NCBI GenBank assembly: GCA_030062745.1
Contig: CP099843.1
Span: 4,465,001 to 4,529,000 of the forward strand
DNA: 64,000 nucleotides
From: Capitulum mitella
Lineage: Eukaryota; Arthropoda; Thecostraca; Pollicipedomorpha; Pollicipedidae
Reading direction: 5' to 3'
Below are positions 23,301-33,400 of this stretch, piece by piece (the stretch's first letter is position 1; each line of letters opens with the position of its first letter). The translations under genes and the position numbers were made by a program. Below the pieces are notes generated by a model. It made no database searches and was not told where the DNA came from. It was given only the letters and a program-made list of their open reading frames with translations.

Positions 23301-23806
23301 GGACTGGAAACCGTCTGTGAGACGAAAATTTTGCATCATATATGTCGATCATTGGCATGCAATATGACATTACAGTTGCTCTCCTCATACTGGTAAGATG
23401 GGTTCCAGCCACCCCGGCACCTGAAGTTTAGCCTGTGGGTCAGTTGGCAACTGACCAACATATGATAACATTGATTACCACACTGTCGTGTAGTACCCTG
23501 GACAGCAGGTAAAACTCTGCCACAAACGCATTTTACCAGTCACCTAGCTGCTGCAGCTGTTACCTGGAATTGTGCAATCAGGTGATGGGATCACAGCATA
23601 TGCAACAAGCTGTGTTTACCACAAACTCCATTTCCTCACATCACCCTGTCATACCAAAATTGGGAAACACTCACATCCTCAACTTGTGTGGGGACAAGTG
23701 CTATGTGTTTATCACCATCTTCTTCTCCCAAAGTCCCAGCCAACAGGGCCAAAGTGCCGATCAAAACCAGCACTCCCCGAATTCCTGAGATCTTCATGGA
23801 AGCCAT
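20314..23806 (-). CDS. TMEM165: TMEM165/GDT1 family Golgi cation/proton exchanger (whole CDS span)
   Basis: UPF0016 (GDT1/TMEM165) membrane protein. The family exchanges Ca2+ and Mn2+ for protons in the Golgi and is needed for Mn-dependent glycosyltransferases. Six minus-strand exons join in phase: 23806-23675, 23264-23057, 22849-22674, 22091-21933, 21550-21445, 20384-20314. They give 852 nt and 283 aa; human is 324 aa and yeast Gdt1 280. Visible features: N-terminal hydrophobic signal segment (GVLVLIGTLALLAG); first signature SEIGDKTF at about 76-83; acidic linker EEFEEVQSDLRKREDE; second signature AEWGDRSQ at about 208-215; C-terminal TM segment ending ALFINPDS. Both E-x-G-D-K/R-T/S metal-binding motifs are intact. 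The gene is convergent with PRMT1. Confidence 0.94.
20522..20534 (+). repeat. G homopolymer
   Basis: Run of about 13 G just upstream (minus-strand sense: C run) in TMEM165 intron 5. Similar C or G runs recur at about 10,549, 43,901, 44,689, 57,019, 58,147 and 63,172. They are sites of likely sequencing-length error and possible quadruplex formation. Confidence 0.8.
21445..21550 (-). CDS. TMEM165: TMEM165 coding exon 5
   Basis: Acceptor CTGCCGCAG before 21550 and donor GTGAGA at 21444; starts in phase 0, ends in phase 1. It encodes DAWGVTLGGCLGHALCTGLA and VVGGRLISQRISART, a near-perfect family match for the penultimate transmembrane helices. Confidence 0.94.
21843..21925. repeat. Short GC tandem duplication in TMEM165 intron 4
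   Basis: A 24-bp unit (CCACCGGCCGGTCCTCGGCCG core) is repeated twice, with a partial third copy, immediately downstream of the exon 4 donor on the minus strand. It has no evident function and may be the seed of a minisatellite. Confidence 0.6.
21933..22091 (-). CDS. TMEM165: TMEM165 coding exon 4 (second E-x-G-D-R-S motif)
   Basis: Acceptor CGCCTTCAG before 22091 and donor GTGACG at 21932; both phase 0 (53 codons). It encodes RTKDALDLEAG, a short variable stretch, and FVEAFTLTFLAEWGDRSQIA followed by TILLAARE. This is the second metal-binding signature of the family. Confidence 0.94.
22674..22849 (-). CDS. TMEM165: TMEM165 coding exon 3
   Basis: Acceptor GGCGGGCAG before 22849 completes a valine codon with exon 2, giving LS-V-LLGFSIQVIPR. 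It then encodes AYTYYISSALFAVFGIKMLY and the acidic coiled linker EEFEEVQSDLRKREDE. The donor is GTGACC at 22673. Reading through the donor gives a stop after 13 further codons, so intron retention would truncate the protein before the second signature. Confidence 0.92.
23057..23264 (-). CDS. TMEM165: TMEM165 coding exon 2 (first E-x-G-D-K-T motif)
   Basis: Acceptor CTGCCCGACAG before 23264 and donor GTGAGC at 23056; ends in phase 1. It encodes a linker, then VSFTHGFVASLSVIIVSEIG and DKTFFIAAILSMQHSRTTV, carrying the first UPF0016 signature. Another AG at 23288 is out of phase with exon 1 but would be used if the true 5' coding exon were different. A start at an internal ATG (23285) is also possible. 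Confidence 0.9.
23675..23806 (-). CDS. TMEM165: TMEM165 coding exon 1 (signal segment)
   Basis: ATG at 23806 in excellent context (ACCATGG), 44 codons, donor GTGAGT at 23674. The peptide has MASMKISGIRG followed by a hydrophobic stretch and an acidic luminal segment (EEDGD). An intron acceptor (TTGTTCTCTTCCAG) lies only six bases upstream of the ATG, so a non-coding 5' exon must exist further right. I could not locate it. Confidence 0.75.
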
Positions 23807-23812
23807 GGTAGC

Positions 23813-25039
23813 CTGGAAGAGAACAAAAAGTGACATAACACGATCTGGCACAAGTCTGATGAAGTGATTTCAAAACATTTTGTATGTGTGTCCACACAAT
23901 AACTTCACAGAATGAACATGTTAGCAAGACAATGGAGCTGTGGAATATTCTGGTCTCATCAGTCACACACATTCCATCAGTTAAACATGGTCTTCTTCAC
24001 CAGCCCTTTAAGAGCCAACACCAGTAGGTACAACTGGGATATTTGTTTGGAATACTCTGAATAACTACTAGCTCAAAATCAAACAAGCCGAAGGCGTGTT
24101 TTGTACGCTTTTAACGCGTAGAATTTCATACATGGCGGTCGCTCGAAAACGTTCAAATCGAGGTGTTTGTCAGTAAGTCAGTGTATCCAAGCTTCTCAGC
24201 CCCTAGCGCCCGAACAAGCCGGCCTATCGCGACACAGGTGGCACCATCGAGTGTGCCGACTCGGTACACATATCATGGTGTCGTTTTTTTAAGTGATTTG
24301 TGGCGTGTGGCACGTGACAGGTGGCGCGAACCGGACCTCTGCAGAATTTAATTAATTATGTGTACAGGTCAAATAACAAATGCCATTGACACAAGCCTTT
24401 GTGACAATATGGACCCCACAAGAGGGTACGTACTTTTGTGGTCGGCACTCGCGTGCAATCCCCCAGGCAATCTACAAGCATGTGTTTTGATTTAGGCTTG
24501 GAGATCTTGAGTGTCCGCAGTGACCTAGGCAGCTGAAATTTGGTGAGCAGATGGACCAGCACTAAGGCTATCTATTGGTACTGCACATCATGGGTATAGT
24601 ACAGTGAGTCATGGGCAGTGCACATGCACCTCTTTTCCACCCATTTTTATGAGCCAAATGCTGGGGTGGAAACAGCAGAGTTTAGCATGATGATGGCCTG
24701 GAAGGGGGAGTGGGCAACTGGGCAATAAAAAATACACAAAAGATTGCAACCAGCTGTGGCAGCAAAATTAAGGCAACAGAGACTCAAAACCATAGCAACA
24801 TCTACCTTGAAATAGCATAACTGTTTTAGAGAACTATTGTGGTCTCAGTTCCAATAGTCTCCCTCCTCCACAAACACCACACAAGTAAGAGAGGTGAATT
24901 ATCATTTAGATTCCCTGTAACATCTTATTGTGTTTAATTGTTGCTCATCTTTGGTTTAACTCATAAACTGAATAGCTTAATATCTTAAAGAATGGCTCTT
25001 GGATACTCCTGACTTTTAGACCTTGTACATCATTAATTA
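23813..25039. other. Upstream of TMEM165; no exon identified
   Basis: It should contain the TMEM165 non-coding 5' exon and promoter somewhere on the minus strand, given the acceptor at 23813-23814. I cannot place either. No repeats or coding frames recognised. Confidence 0.35.
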
Positions 25040-25140
25040 ATAAATGACCTTCAGTGTGCCAGGAGACACTGTAGTGTTATATACAAATCAAAGACACAGT
25101 GTCCTTGCCAGGGGCCATCATCAGAAGAAATCTTAAGTAT
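25040..25140 (-). repeat. Penelope-tail-like repeat with hammerhead-like core, copy 1
   Basis: On the minus strand CTGATGA (25124-25118) is followed by TGGCCCCTGGC, a potential stem II. Downstream GTGTCTTTGATTTGTAT and ACAGTGTCTCCTGGCAC align with the two plus-strand copies at 25,697 and 44,945. The GAAA box of a hammerhead is not conserved here (AAGGAC). Confidence 0.6.
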
Positions 25141-25696
25141 GAACTTAGAATTCAAGTGCATATGCAAAAAAGGTGCATGATACAAAAAACTACCTCAACA
25201 CTTCAGACACTAAAAGCGACAAACAACAATGAATGCAATAACACATAGCAAGGCACTGCAAGCAATGAAAAGGGTTCAACATTGCTCATGCTCAAAACAA
25301 TGAGAGGTCCCCTGAAGTAAAAGCCTTAGAGGGACACAAAGAACCAGATTCATATTTATGGTTCACAAATTACACAGCTAACCAATAGGCTAACCACAAT
25401 GACCGACTGCTCAACACCACAACTTATACACCATGGAATCCTATGAGAGTTTGTTTGGTATCTGCATCATTGGTAGACTGTGAATATACATCTGGTTCTT
25501 CATGTCTCTCATTGACTTGCTTTAGGGGGATCATAAATTTTTGAGGCATGAATAAAGTTGAGCCCTTTTTCTTGCCACATTGTCCTGCCATGTGACAACA
25601 TTTTCATTGTTTTTGAGTGTCTGGGGTGTCGAGGAAGCCTTCCTCTTTGTCATGTACTTTTCTTACATTTTCATGTCAATTCTGACTTGATGCTAT
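25141..25696. other. Spacer between inverted repeat copies
   Basis: AT-rich, no coding features. It separates oppositely oriented copies of the hammerhead-like repeat by about 0.56 kb. Confidence 0.4.
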
Positions 25697-25815
25697 AGAT
25701 TACTCCTGATGGCCCTTGGCTGAAACACTGAATCTAATGTACTATTTGATTTGCAACTGATTTAAACAACAATACAGTGCATCCTGGTATAATGAAGATC
25801 ATTTACTCATTGAAC
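25697..25815 (+). repeat. Penelope-tail-like repeat with hammerhead-like core, copy 2
   Basis: CTGATG-GCCCTTGGC-TGAAAC at 25706-25726 resembles the hammerhead CUGAUGA / stem II / GAAAC arrangement, with the A of CTGATGA lost. It is followed by CTGAATCTAATGTAC and ACAGTGCATCCTGG, as in the copy at 44,945. Confidence 0.6.
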
Positions 25816-26439
25816 ATAAACAATACCATCTCTGAATAGCATTAACACAGAAGAAAGAATGTGTATCAGGATTGATGATAAATACGTATCTAACTACAAA
25901 ACACTTTCGGTACATTGACAACATACAGTGGCAATGACTAACAGAACAACCCCATTCATGGTAATCAATGCAGGTTTATGATCAGACATTTGCATTAAAT
26001 ATCACATGCATATGCACCTTTTCATACACGGCAAACAATGCACGTTCTCTGCAGCAAGTAACCAGCAATGACAACCGCACATTGCACTAAAAGGCTCTAA
26101 AACTTACTGTCCAGAGCTGCGGCAGCTCAACTTGACACGCTAAAACCACGTCGAGGTCACACAATCATTTTAGTACAATATCGCGGTCTCAGTCGCACCG
26201 GTCACCCTCCCCCTCGAACTGGAGATGACCTGACACGTAAGCATCACGTACCGTACGCGGCCTCCTCATGAAGCTTGAGAACAAAAACGGGAGATAAGAA
26301 ACTCAATACGTCAAAGGTGCGGCAGAAATGTCACACATGGCCGGATGTGGCCATTAAATTTACAAAATTTAGATTCATCATGGTATTAGTAAATACTAAC
26401 CGTTTCATTTCGGCCATCTATGTTTGGTATATCATCAGT

Positions 26440-26600
26440 CTGTTGAGTGAGCAAGAGAAGCGCTGGAACCTCCGTGAAGATGGGAGGGAAAACGTGATTT
26501 TTACCTCGTTTCCTTCCATGTAACGTCAGCCATAGGGTTAATGTTAAATGCTGCCCAAAGTTGGGCGCAGCTGCCCTTGCCGCCCGGTTCCCGCACCCCT
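26440..26600 (-). repeat. Dispersed repeat, inverted partner of 1,555-1,710
   Basis: The reverse complement carries GGGCAGCTGCGCCC, AACATTAACCCTATGGC and GGAAACGAGG in the same order as the 1,555-1,710 copy. Confidence 0.6.
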
Positions 26601-26859
26601 GGTGAGCAACAAGAAAATTTTAGAAATTAGACATTGGACATAGAAAATTATCTTAGTTAATCTCCATCCATACCTCGGACGAATGTCAGCACCGAGAACC
26701 GCAGCGGTTTTTGAAGCCTAATTCGATGATAGATATACTGACGATGAACTATCGTCCACCTGACCTCTACACGTCTCATTTGTATCTTTTTCATGACAGG
26801 CAATTTTCCTCGGGGGAGGGAAATGTCATATTTTGTCATATCCCAGCCAGCAATTCTGG

Positions 26860-27545
26860 TGTGGCCCCACGTGGGCCGTGGTCGGGCTAGCCCGCGCTGC
26901 TTGCTTGGGCTAACCCGCGCTGCGTTGTGGGTCTGCTCGGCGTTTGACACAAGGCACCAAGTTGACTCGAAAACAGGGCCAAACTTCAGCCCGAGCGGGT
27001 AAGCCCAAGCTGTGTGCGGGCGTGTCCGAGCACTGCACGGGTTTGCCGCTATTATCCCGGGGCAGAGATATGCCTTAACGCAGCAGGACAAGTGTGGACC
27101 CGAGCGGGCTGTGCATGGGCAAACCCAACCTTATTCCGGATAGTCCAAGTTGATCCCAGGCAGCAGGCACCAAATCGAACGGACCGCCCACTGTGGGCCC
27201 ACGCAGGCTGTCCTTGAGCAAGCCACAGATAGGTACTTGGGCTAACCCGAGTTTGAATGTGGGCAAACCCAACTTACTCCGGATAAGCGGACCTAATCCC
27301 AGGCAGCGGGCATTTAATCGAATGGACCTTTCACTGTGGGCCCACGCAGGCTGTCCTGGGGCAAGCCACAGATCTGTACTTGGGCTAACCCGAGTTTAAA
27401 TGTGGGCAAACCCACCTTACTCCGGATAACCGGGCCTAATCCCAGGCAGCGGGCATCTAATCGAATGGACCGCTCACTGTGGGCCCACGCAAGCTGTCCG
27501 TGGGCAAGTCACAGATAGGTACTTTGGCTAATCCGTGCTGAAATG
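26860..27545. repeat. 143-bp tandem repeat
   Basis: GGGCCCACGC recurs at 27195, 27338 and 27481, exactly 143 bp apart each time. The units share AAGCCACAGAT, TGGGCTAACCCGAG, GTGGGCAAACCCA, TTACTCCGGATAA and CCTAATCCCAGGCAG. More diverged units extend left to about 26,860 (GGGCTAACCCGCG, GCCCGAGCGGG). The pattern is satellite-like and no protein is implied, although 60-70 codon frames recur with it. Confidence 0.93.
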
Positions 27546-30015
27546 TGGCAATACCAGTAAGAAAGTAAACTGGGGCTTGGACTTGATCAGACGGGCCCTG
27601 ACCACAGCCAAAGTGGATTCCTTGTACATAAATATCGTCGTACATTACATGTATTCTCAGAATCACTCAAACGACAAAAACGCTGTATTTATTCCAATCA
27701 CAGACGTTTATTTTCTAGGCCAAAATTTCATAACTCGCGAACGCACACGCACGAGCACTCACATACGCACACGCACACGGGCACGGAGCTGGACAAACAC
27801 AGCGAGAAAAGTAAATTGTGACTGCGAAGGAACAAAATGCAGTTGATCGCAGTGAAGGCTTCAGGTGTCTTGCACGCATTTCGCCGTTTTAAATTCTCAA
27901 AAAATGAAAGTAAAATTCAGGGACGTAGCGAATTAGCTACGTCCCTGGGTCATGAACTGCCTGGGAACTAAAAATTTACATCGACATCAAAACTGAATCA
28001 TGAGCAAAAAGGCAAAAGGGTGGAAGGCCCACTTCTGAGGAAAAAATAACCCCGGTGCGAAATGGGTCGCATTTTTAGGTAGAAGTATCTCTAGTCAAGC
28101 ATTCATCTAACCAAAGCCCCGGACTTAAAAAAAATGAGATCTCAGTGGTTCTTCGTTACAAAAATAATAAGTAAGCAACTGTAAATCAGGACCCTTATGA
28201 ACTGTCGGGTCTTTGGTGAATCGACCGTCGACCAAAGGTCGAAAAACTTCAGCATGTCATTGTCACTAGTGACAAACACAATGAGTGCAAAAAACGAACA
28301 CTACGAAATGCCAGACCACGCGGAACATGACTGGCGTTTACAGTTGAAATCTCTAGGGATTTTTCGAGCTGGTCTCTGAGTTTGGCGAAAGCTGGCTAAG
28401 TTAGCTGCCAGGTCTGTCGAGGCAAAGGTGGTGCGAGCACGTCGTTCGCGATCATGGAGTTCATTGGGAGGACTGGTATCGAAAAGCTCGTCGAAAGATT
28501 GCGCGAGTTGGCTTTGGTTGACGACCATGGTGAAGGCTTTTCCCATGAGGCAGTGGTTTATTTGGTACCCCCAACTACCATGCCAATGGGAATAGAAGGA
28601 TCGCTGAAGAGGCACTACTCCAGAAAACATTTTAACTACCCCGGGGTGGCAATTTGCATGGTCCGAAATTCCATTGGTGGCACAGAAAAGGTTTTTCAAC
28701 CTCTGCCGTCGACGTAAAAGGACCCTGGTGTTCAAAATGCTCCCTGGCAGTAATAGGAGAATAGCAGTATAGTCAAGATATAGTAAGAGTAGTAGTTAAT
28801 AGGAATAAATAGGAGTGATAGTAAAAGAATATTGCAGTAGTAATAGGAAAATAGTAACAGTCCTGGCAAAATAATAATAGAAAGTGATAGGAGTACGCTT
28901 CATCCCATAGAGACATCCAAACTGTTTCTGGTTGATAACCCAACAACAAACCCACGAATGCATTGCAGGTATCGTTCGTCTTTTATTACCAACCAATGTA
29001 TTGTCATTTTAATGCCATCGTTCAGCCGACATGGTATCCCGGCTTCAATAACGACAAATTCGCGAACATCACAACATATCGACACCCATACAGCGCATCT
29101 CCCAGCCACACAGACAATAAATAAATAAGCATTTATGTCACCATTGCCGGCCGGGAACTTCTAAAGCAATACAGGTGGATCAGGAACTCTCTTGCCTCCA
29201 GTACTGCAGATCTACCACGGACGGAGCTTTCCGATTCGTGAGGTTCGGCCAGTGCACAGCGCAACAGTCAGGAAGCGTCCGCTGGCCCCCACGTCACGCC
29301 TACTCAGCGTCACAAAACGCTACTCAGACCCTTGCGAAGTCCGACAGCTTTAAACAGCCTTGCAAAACGAAAACCGAGCCTCACAGCGTCTAACAGCGTT
29401 ATGCAACGCCCGAAAACGTCACGCGGAGCATTGCAGCACCTCTCAGCTCCACGCGACGCCCACAACGTCACGCCGCGGCCCAGGCTGTAACATCTCACGT
29501 CGACGCAGAACATCAGATGGCGCTGCCGCCGCTTGGCGCGCTTGCGACAGCCCCTGCCAGCACCTGGCGGCCGTGCAAGCCGAATTCCAGCGAGCCGCCA
29601 GATCCGCCCGGGCTACGCCCCACCGTTGAGCCGACTTCTGAAACGCCCAGGCCGGCGCCGGCGACTCGTGCGGACAGAAACGGCGGCTGAGATGGGGACC
29701 GGACACTCGGCGGTTGCCTCCATCGCGGTGTTTTTCGCCGCACACCGCAGAGCTGACCGCGGTCAACAACGTCACTCGCAACGATGAACAAGGGCAAAAA
29801 GATGATCGATCACATTTATCTGGAGACGAGACGTTCCGCACGCCTGCGAGCACCTCTCCGCGTTCGCAGACGTCGGTCGAGCGCGTCTGTTCGCGGCCGG
29901 ACGTCCGCTCGTGGCGCGGCGCGCTCCGCAGCTCTCCGCAGCTCGGCCGCAGCTCGGCCGCCGCCCAGCTCCGCTCCGAGCGCGGCGGAGAGCTGCGGCG
30001 GCGCGCGGCCGTCGC
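27546..30015. other. Intergenic region, no gene recognised
   Basis: It contains an AATAG-rich low-complexity patch (28,745-28,860) and short frames without family resemblance. From about 29,500 it becomes GC-rich and presumably holds the transporter 3' UTR on the minus strand. Confidence 0.4.
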
Positions 30016-30471
30016 TCAGAGCGCCGTTATCTCGGCCACGCCCGACTCGACCGGCGCCTTGCCGGCGCCGTCCTCCGAGCCCTTCGCCGAGAAGAAGCGC
30101 AGCTGGATCTCCTCGAGCGAGAGCCCGCGCGTCTCCGGCAGCCAGAAGGTGGCCAGCGCCACCTGCAGCAGGTTCACGGCCGCGAACAGCCAGAACGTCC
30201 CGTGGTTGCCCAGCCCGTCCACCATCGCCGGGAAGAAGTGGATGGCCAGGAACTGGATCATGCTGAAGTAAAGCAGCACCAGGTTGATGGTCATGGCGCG
30301 CACGCTGTTGGGCAGCAGCTCCACCAGGTAGGTGAAGCTGATGGGCGCTATGCCGGCGCCGTACGAGAGCGTGGTCATCAAGGCCCCGGCCAATACCAGC
30401 CACGGGTACTGGCCCAGCAGAAAGTAGGCGCCCATTGCAGTGCAGCCCACCATGCCGAACAGACCGGCCAC
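30016..30471 (-). CDS. Sugar transporter C-terminal exon
   Basis: Acceptor CATCCCTGTTGCAG before 30471, phase 0, with a TGA stop at 30018-30016 (151 residues). It encodes [20 protein letters not shown], the amphipathic [20 protein letters not shown] motif (equivalent to the family's P-x-x-Y-L-x-E-x-x-P), [20 protein letters not shown], and the terminal [17 protein letters not shown]. Its frame is intact throughout. A longer 332-residue frame across the same bases is an antisense-phase shadow. Confidence 0.92.
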   Translation of the reverse strand: MAGLFGMVGCTAMGAYFLLGQYPWLVLAGALMTTLSYGAGIAPISFTYLVELLPNSVRAMTINLVLLYFSMIQFLAIHFFPAMVDGLGNHGTFWLFAAVNLLQVALATFWLPETRGLSLEEIQLRFFSAKGSEDGAGKAPVESGVAEITAL

Positions 30472-33400
30472 CTGCAACAGGGATGCTCTGGTCAGGACGG
30501 CAAACAGCAGAACACTGGCCAAGAGGCGAGGGACAGGACACGAATCGACGGAAACGGACAGAACACTGGCTGTCAGCGGGAACAGGCAGAACACTGAGGG
30601 ACGTCAAGCAGACAGGCCGTTGACCAACCACAGATGAGCGGGCACACAGGGCTGACACTGACTGGCTGAGGGCACGCAGGGCACACACACACACACGCAC
30701 AGGCCAGACAACAGGGAGCAGACAGGACCCTGTCGCGGCCACAGACGCAGCCGAAGGGATAGACAAAATGGTGGCTGACGAAAGGCGGGAAAACCACGGG
30801 ATATCGATCTTCAAACCAGGTAAAACCTGACAATGAAGACACCGAGCGAGGAAAGAGCAAACAATGGCCGACTGGTATCAGATCGACCAAAATTGGCAGG
30901 AACGCGTGTCGCGCACGTAGATTTGATTGATATTGGGTTTAGAGGCGTGCCTCGACCTATTGGTCATTATGCGCCTCCTGTAAAGTCTGTGTGAGCTACG
31001 TTGCGTTAGAGTGTATGTGGCGGATTTTAAGGATAACGCAAGGGTTTCATTTAACGTTGCAGGGTGAAACAGTGGTCCCTACAAGTGCTTTTTTATGTTG
31101 GGTTGTATGTGTGTGAGCGAAATTTGGATACCGCTTATAACATCGGCATGGTGTGGGCCTCCGTGAAGCGGAGGCAAAAAGCGCAAGGGGAAGAAAGGGA
31201 GTCGTCGCCTGTACTACTGTCAGTTACGTTACTTTTAGCCCTCCTGAAAAACAAGAAATTTAGGTTACGCTTTACGTTTGATTTTGCCAAGGTGCCGGCA
31301 CATGGCCCACTCCTCACGAAAAGTACCGAGGGGTCTTTATCGTGCAGGCTAGGAAGAGATTGCCCACACCGCCTCTCACGCTGGCTAAGCGTTCACCCTA
31401 TCACGTCGGATGTCGCGGAAGAAAGGAAGGAGTGAGAAGAATTTGCAGTGCTGTGTAGTGGGTGTGTCGTGTAGTGTAGGGGTGCTTTCTGTTGGTGGCT
31501 TGAGCTGGTAGGTCGGACGGTCCCCACGGCTGACTCTGTGCGCTCGGGCGGAGTCCGAGACGGATTGACCAAATAAATAAAACGCGCGATCCTGGCCAAG
31601 TTCCCGTGAGGCAGGTCACCGATACTGGTAGTGTGTGGTACTGTTTGTTGTCGTGCGGATCTTGTGTTAGAGCTCTCCTGCTAGGTGTGTCATTGAGGTG
31701 TTTGAATAGAAGTTGCAGTAGGTCTGGGTGCTGGTTACCCAGGAGGGTGCTCAGGGTGAGCTGAATTTTCTTTTGTTGGCAGAAGGCCTAAGTGGGTCGT
31801 CTTTGTTCTTCAAAATCCCTACGTTCTAGCAGGTAATTAACGTTAAGTAGTGTGTTGCAGCTGTTGCGTTGTGGCATTTGGTAACAGCCGTCCTCTAAGA
31901 TTGGTTGTGGGTATTTTGTGCAACCCATTCTCAGTCTGAGGAGAACGACTTGTTGACGCCGGTATTTTTGATTTGATGTGTCTCAGGTGCCAAGTGTGGG
32001 CTTGATTGTGTGCAGGCGTCCGTGGTGATTTCTGTGTCCAGTTCCTCTTTTGGTTTGACGGATGTGTTGCTGGAGTCGTCTTGCAGTCACTTGCAGTCGT
32101 CCAGTGAGAATTTTACGTCAAAGTATGTATCCAGGGCTAATAATTGTTGCGCAATCTGGTCTGCTCGCTCGTTGCCTCTGATGTTTGCGTGTCTCGGTAT
32201 CCAAAGGAATGAAATGTTGTTTACGTTAGGGACACTTGCTGTTGTATGAAATCAGTGATGTAGTATGATACGTCGGCCGTAACGCTGATGGCTTAGAGTA
32301 CTGATTTTGAGTCGGAGCAGACAACTAAACTAGGTTGTGTCTGATTGCCATGCGAATGGCTTTCAGGATGGCCATGGGTTCCGCTCTGGAAACTGATGTT
32401 TGGTCTGGGAGGCGGTTGCCGAGCTCGAAGCCAGGCGATGAGAGTCCATATCCGACTTTGTCGTCGATTTTAGACCCGTCCGTGTATATGAATGATTTGT
32501 GGCTGTTGACAGTGGTGCACTCGTCGAACTTGGCGAGGATTTCTGTTTGTGTTAGGTCTGTTCTTCGTTCTGTAAGTAGGTATTCTACCGTGGGTGGTTT
32601 GTGAGCCCAGAATGGCCTGAGAGGCGGTCTGGATGCTGTGGGTGGTACGGCAAACTTAAGGTCTACCAGAGCCGTGCTTATTTAGACGTGAAATGGTGGG
32701 CATTTGGGTGCTGCACGGCTCTTGTCCAGGCTGCCATGTTTGAAGCAAGACTGTGCCGGAAGGTTTTCCGTGGTCTGAACTGTTAAGTAGTACCGACACA
32801 GTTGTTGTGTTCGTCTGGTCCGTAGTGCTCGGATATCCGCGTCGGCCAGCAGGCTGACGACGGGGGTACAGTGCAGTGCTCCAGTGGCTGTTCTAATGCT
32901 GTGGCTTCGTATGATTTCGAGCTTTTGTGCCAGAGATGGAGAAATGTTGTTCAGAATGAAACCATTCTATTCCAGAATGGGTCTAATGATGGCCTTGTAG
33001 AGTCTAAGCAGTGTTTGTCTGTCTCCGCCCCAGTCTGTTCCTGAAAGGCGGCGAAGGATGCTGAGGCGCTTCGCGCATCGCTTCGTGATGTTTTTGATGT
33101 GTTGTTGAAATGTCAGTTTCTCGTCAAAGTGGATGCCAAGGAGCTGGAAGCTCTGACCTGCTCCTATGGCTTCGTCATCGATTCGCAGGTTTAGGTTACG
33201 TGGGCCTGGAGCGCGAGTGTACGCCACTACTGCGGATTTTTCGAAGGACACGGAGAAGCCCCATTTTTTGCAGCACTTTGCAATGTGGTCTAGTCCTTGT
33301 TGTACGGTGCTTTCGGCGTTTAAGAAGCAGTGGTTAGTGGCTCAAATGGCGACGTCGTCCGCAGAAAGTGAATAGTATAGTGTTTTGCTGTGGAAGTCGT

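Noticed and set aside
29816-30814. 332-aa minus-strand frame
   Set aside because: Overlaps the genuine transporter exon in another frame; the family motifs are in the 30016-30594 frame.
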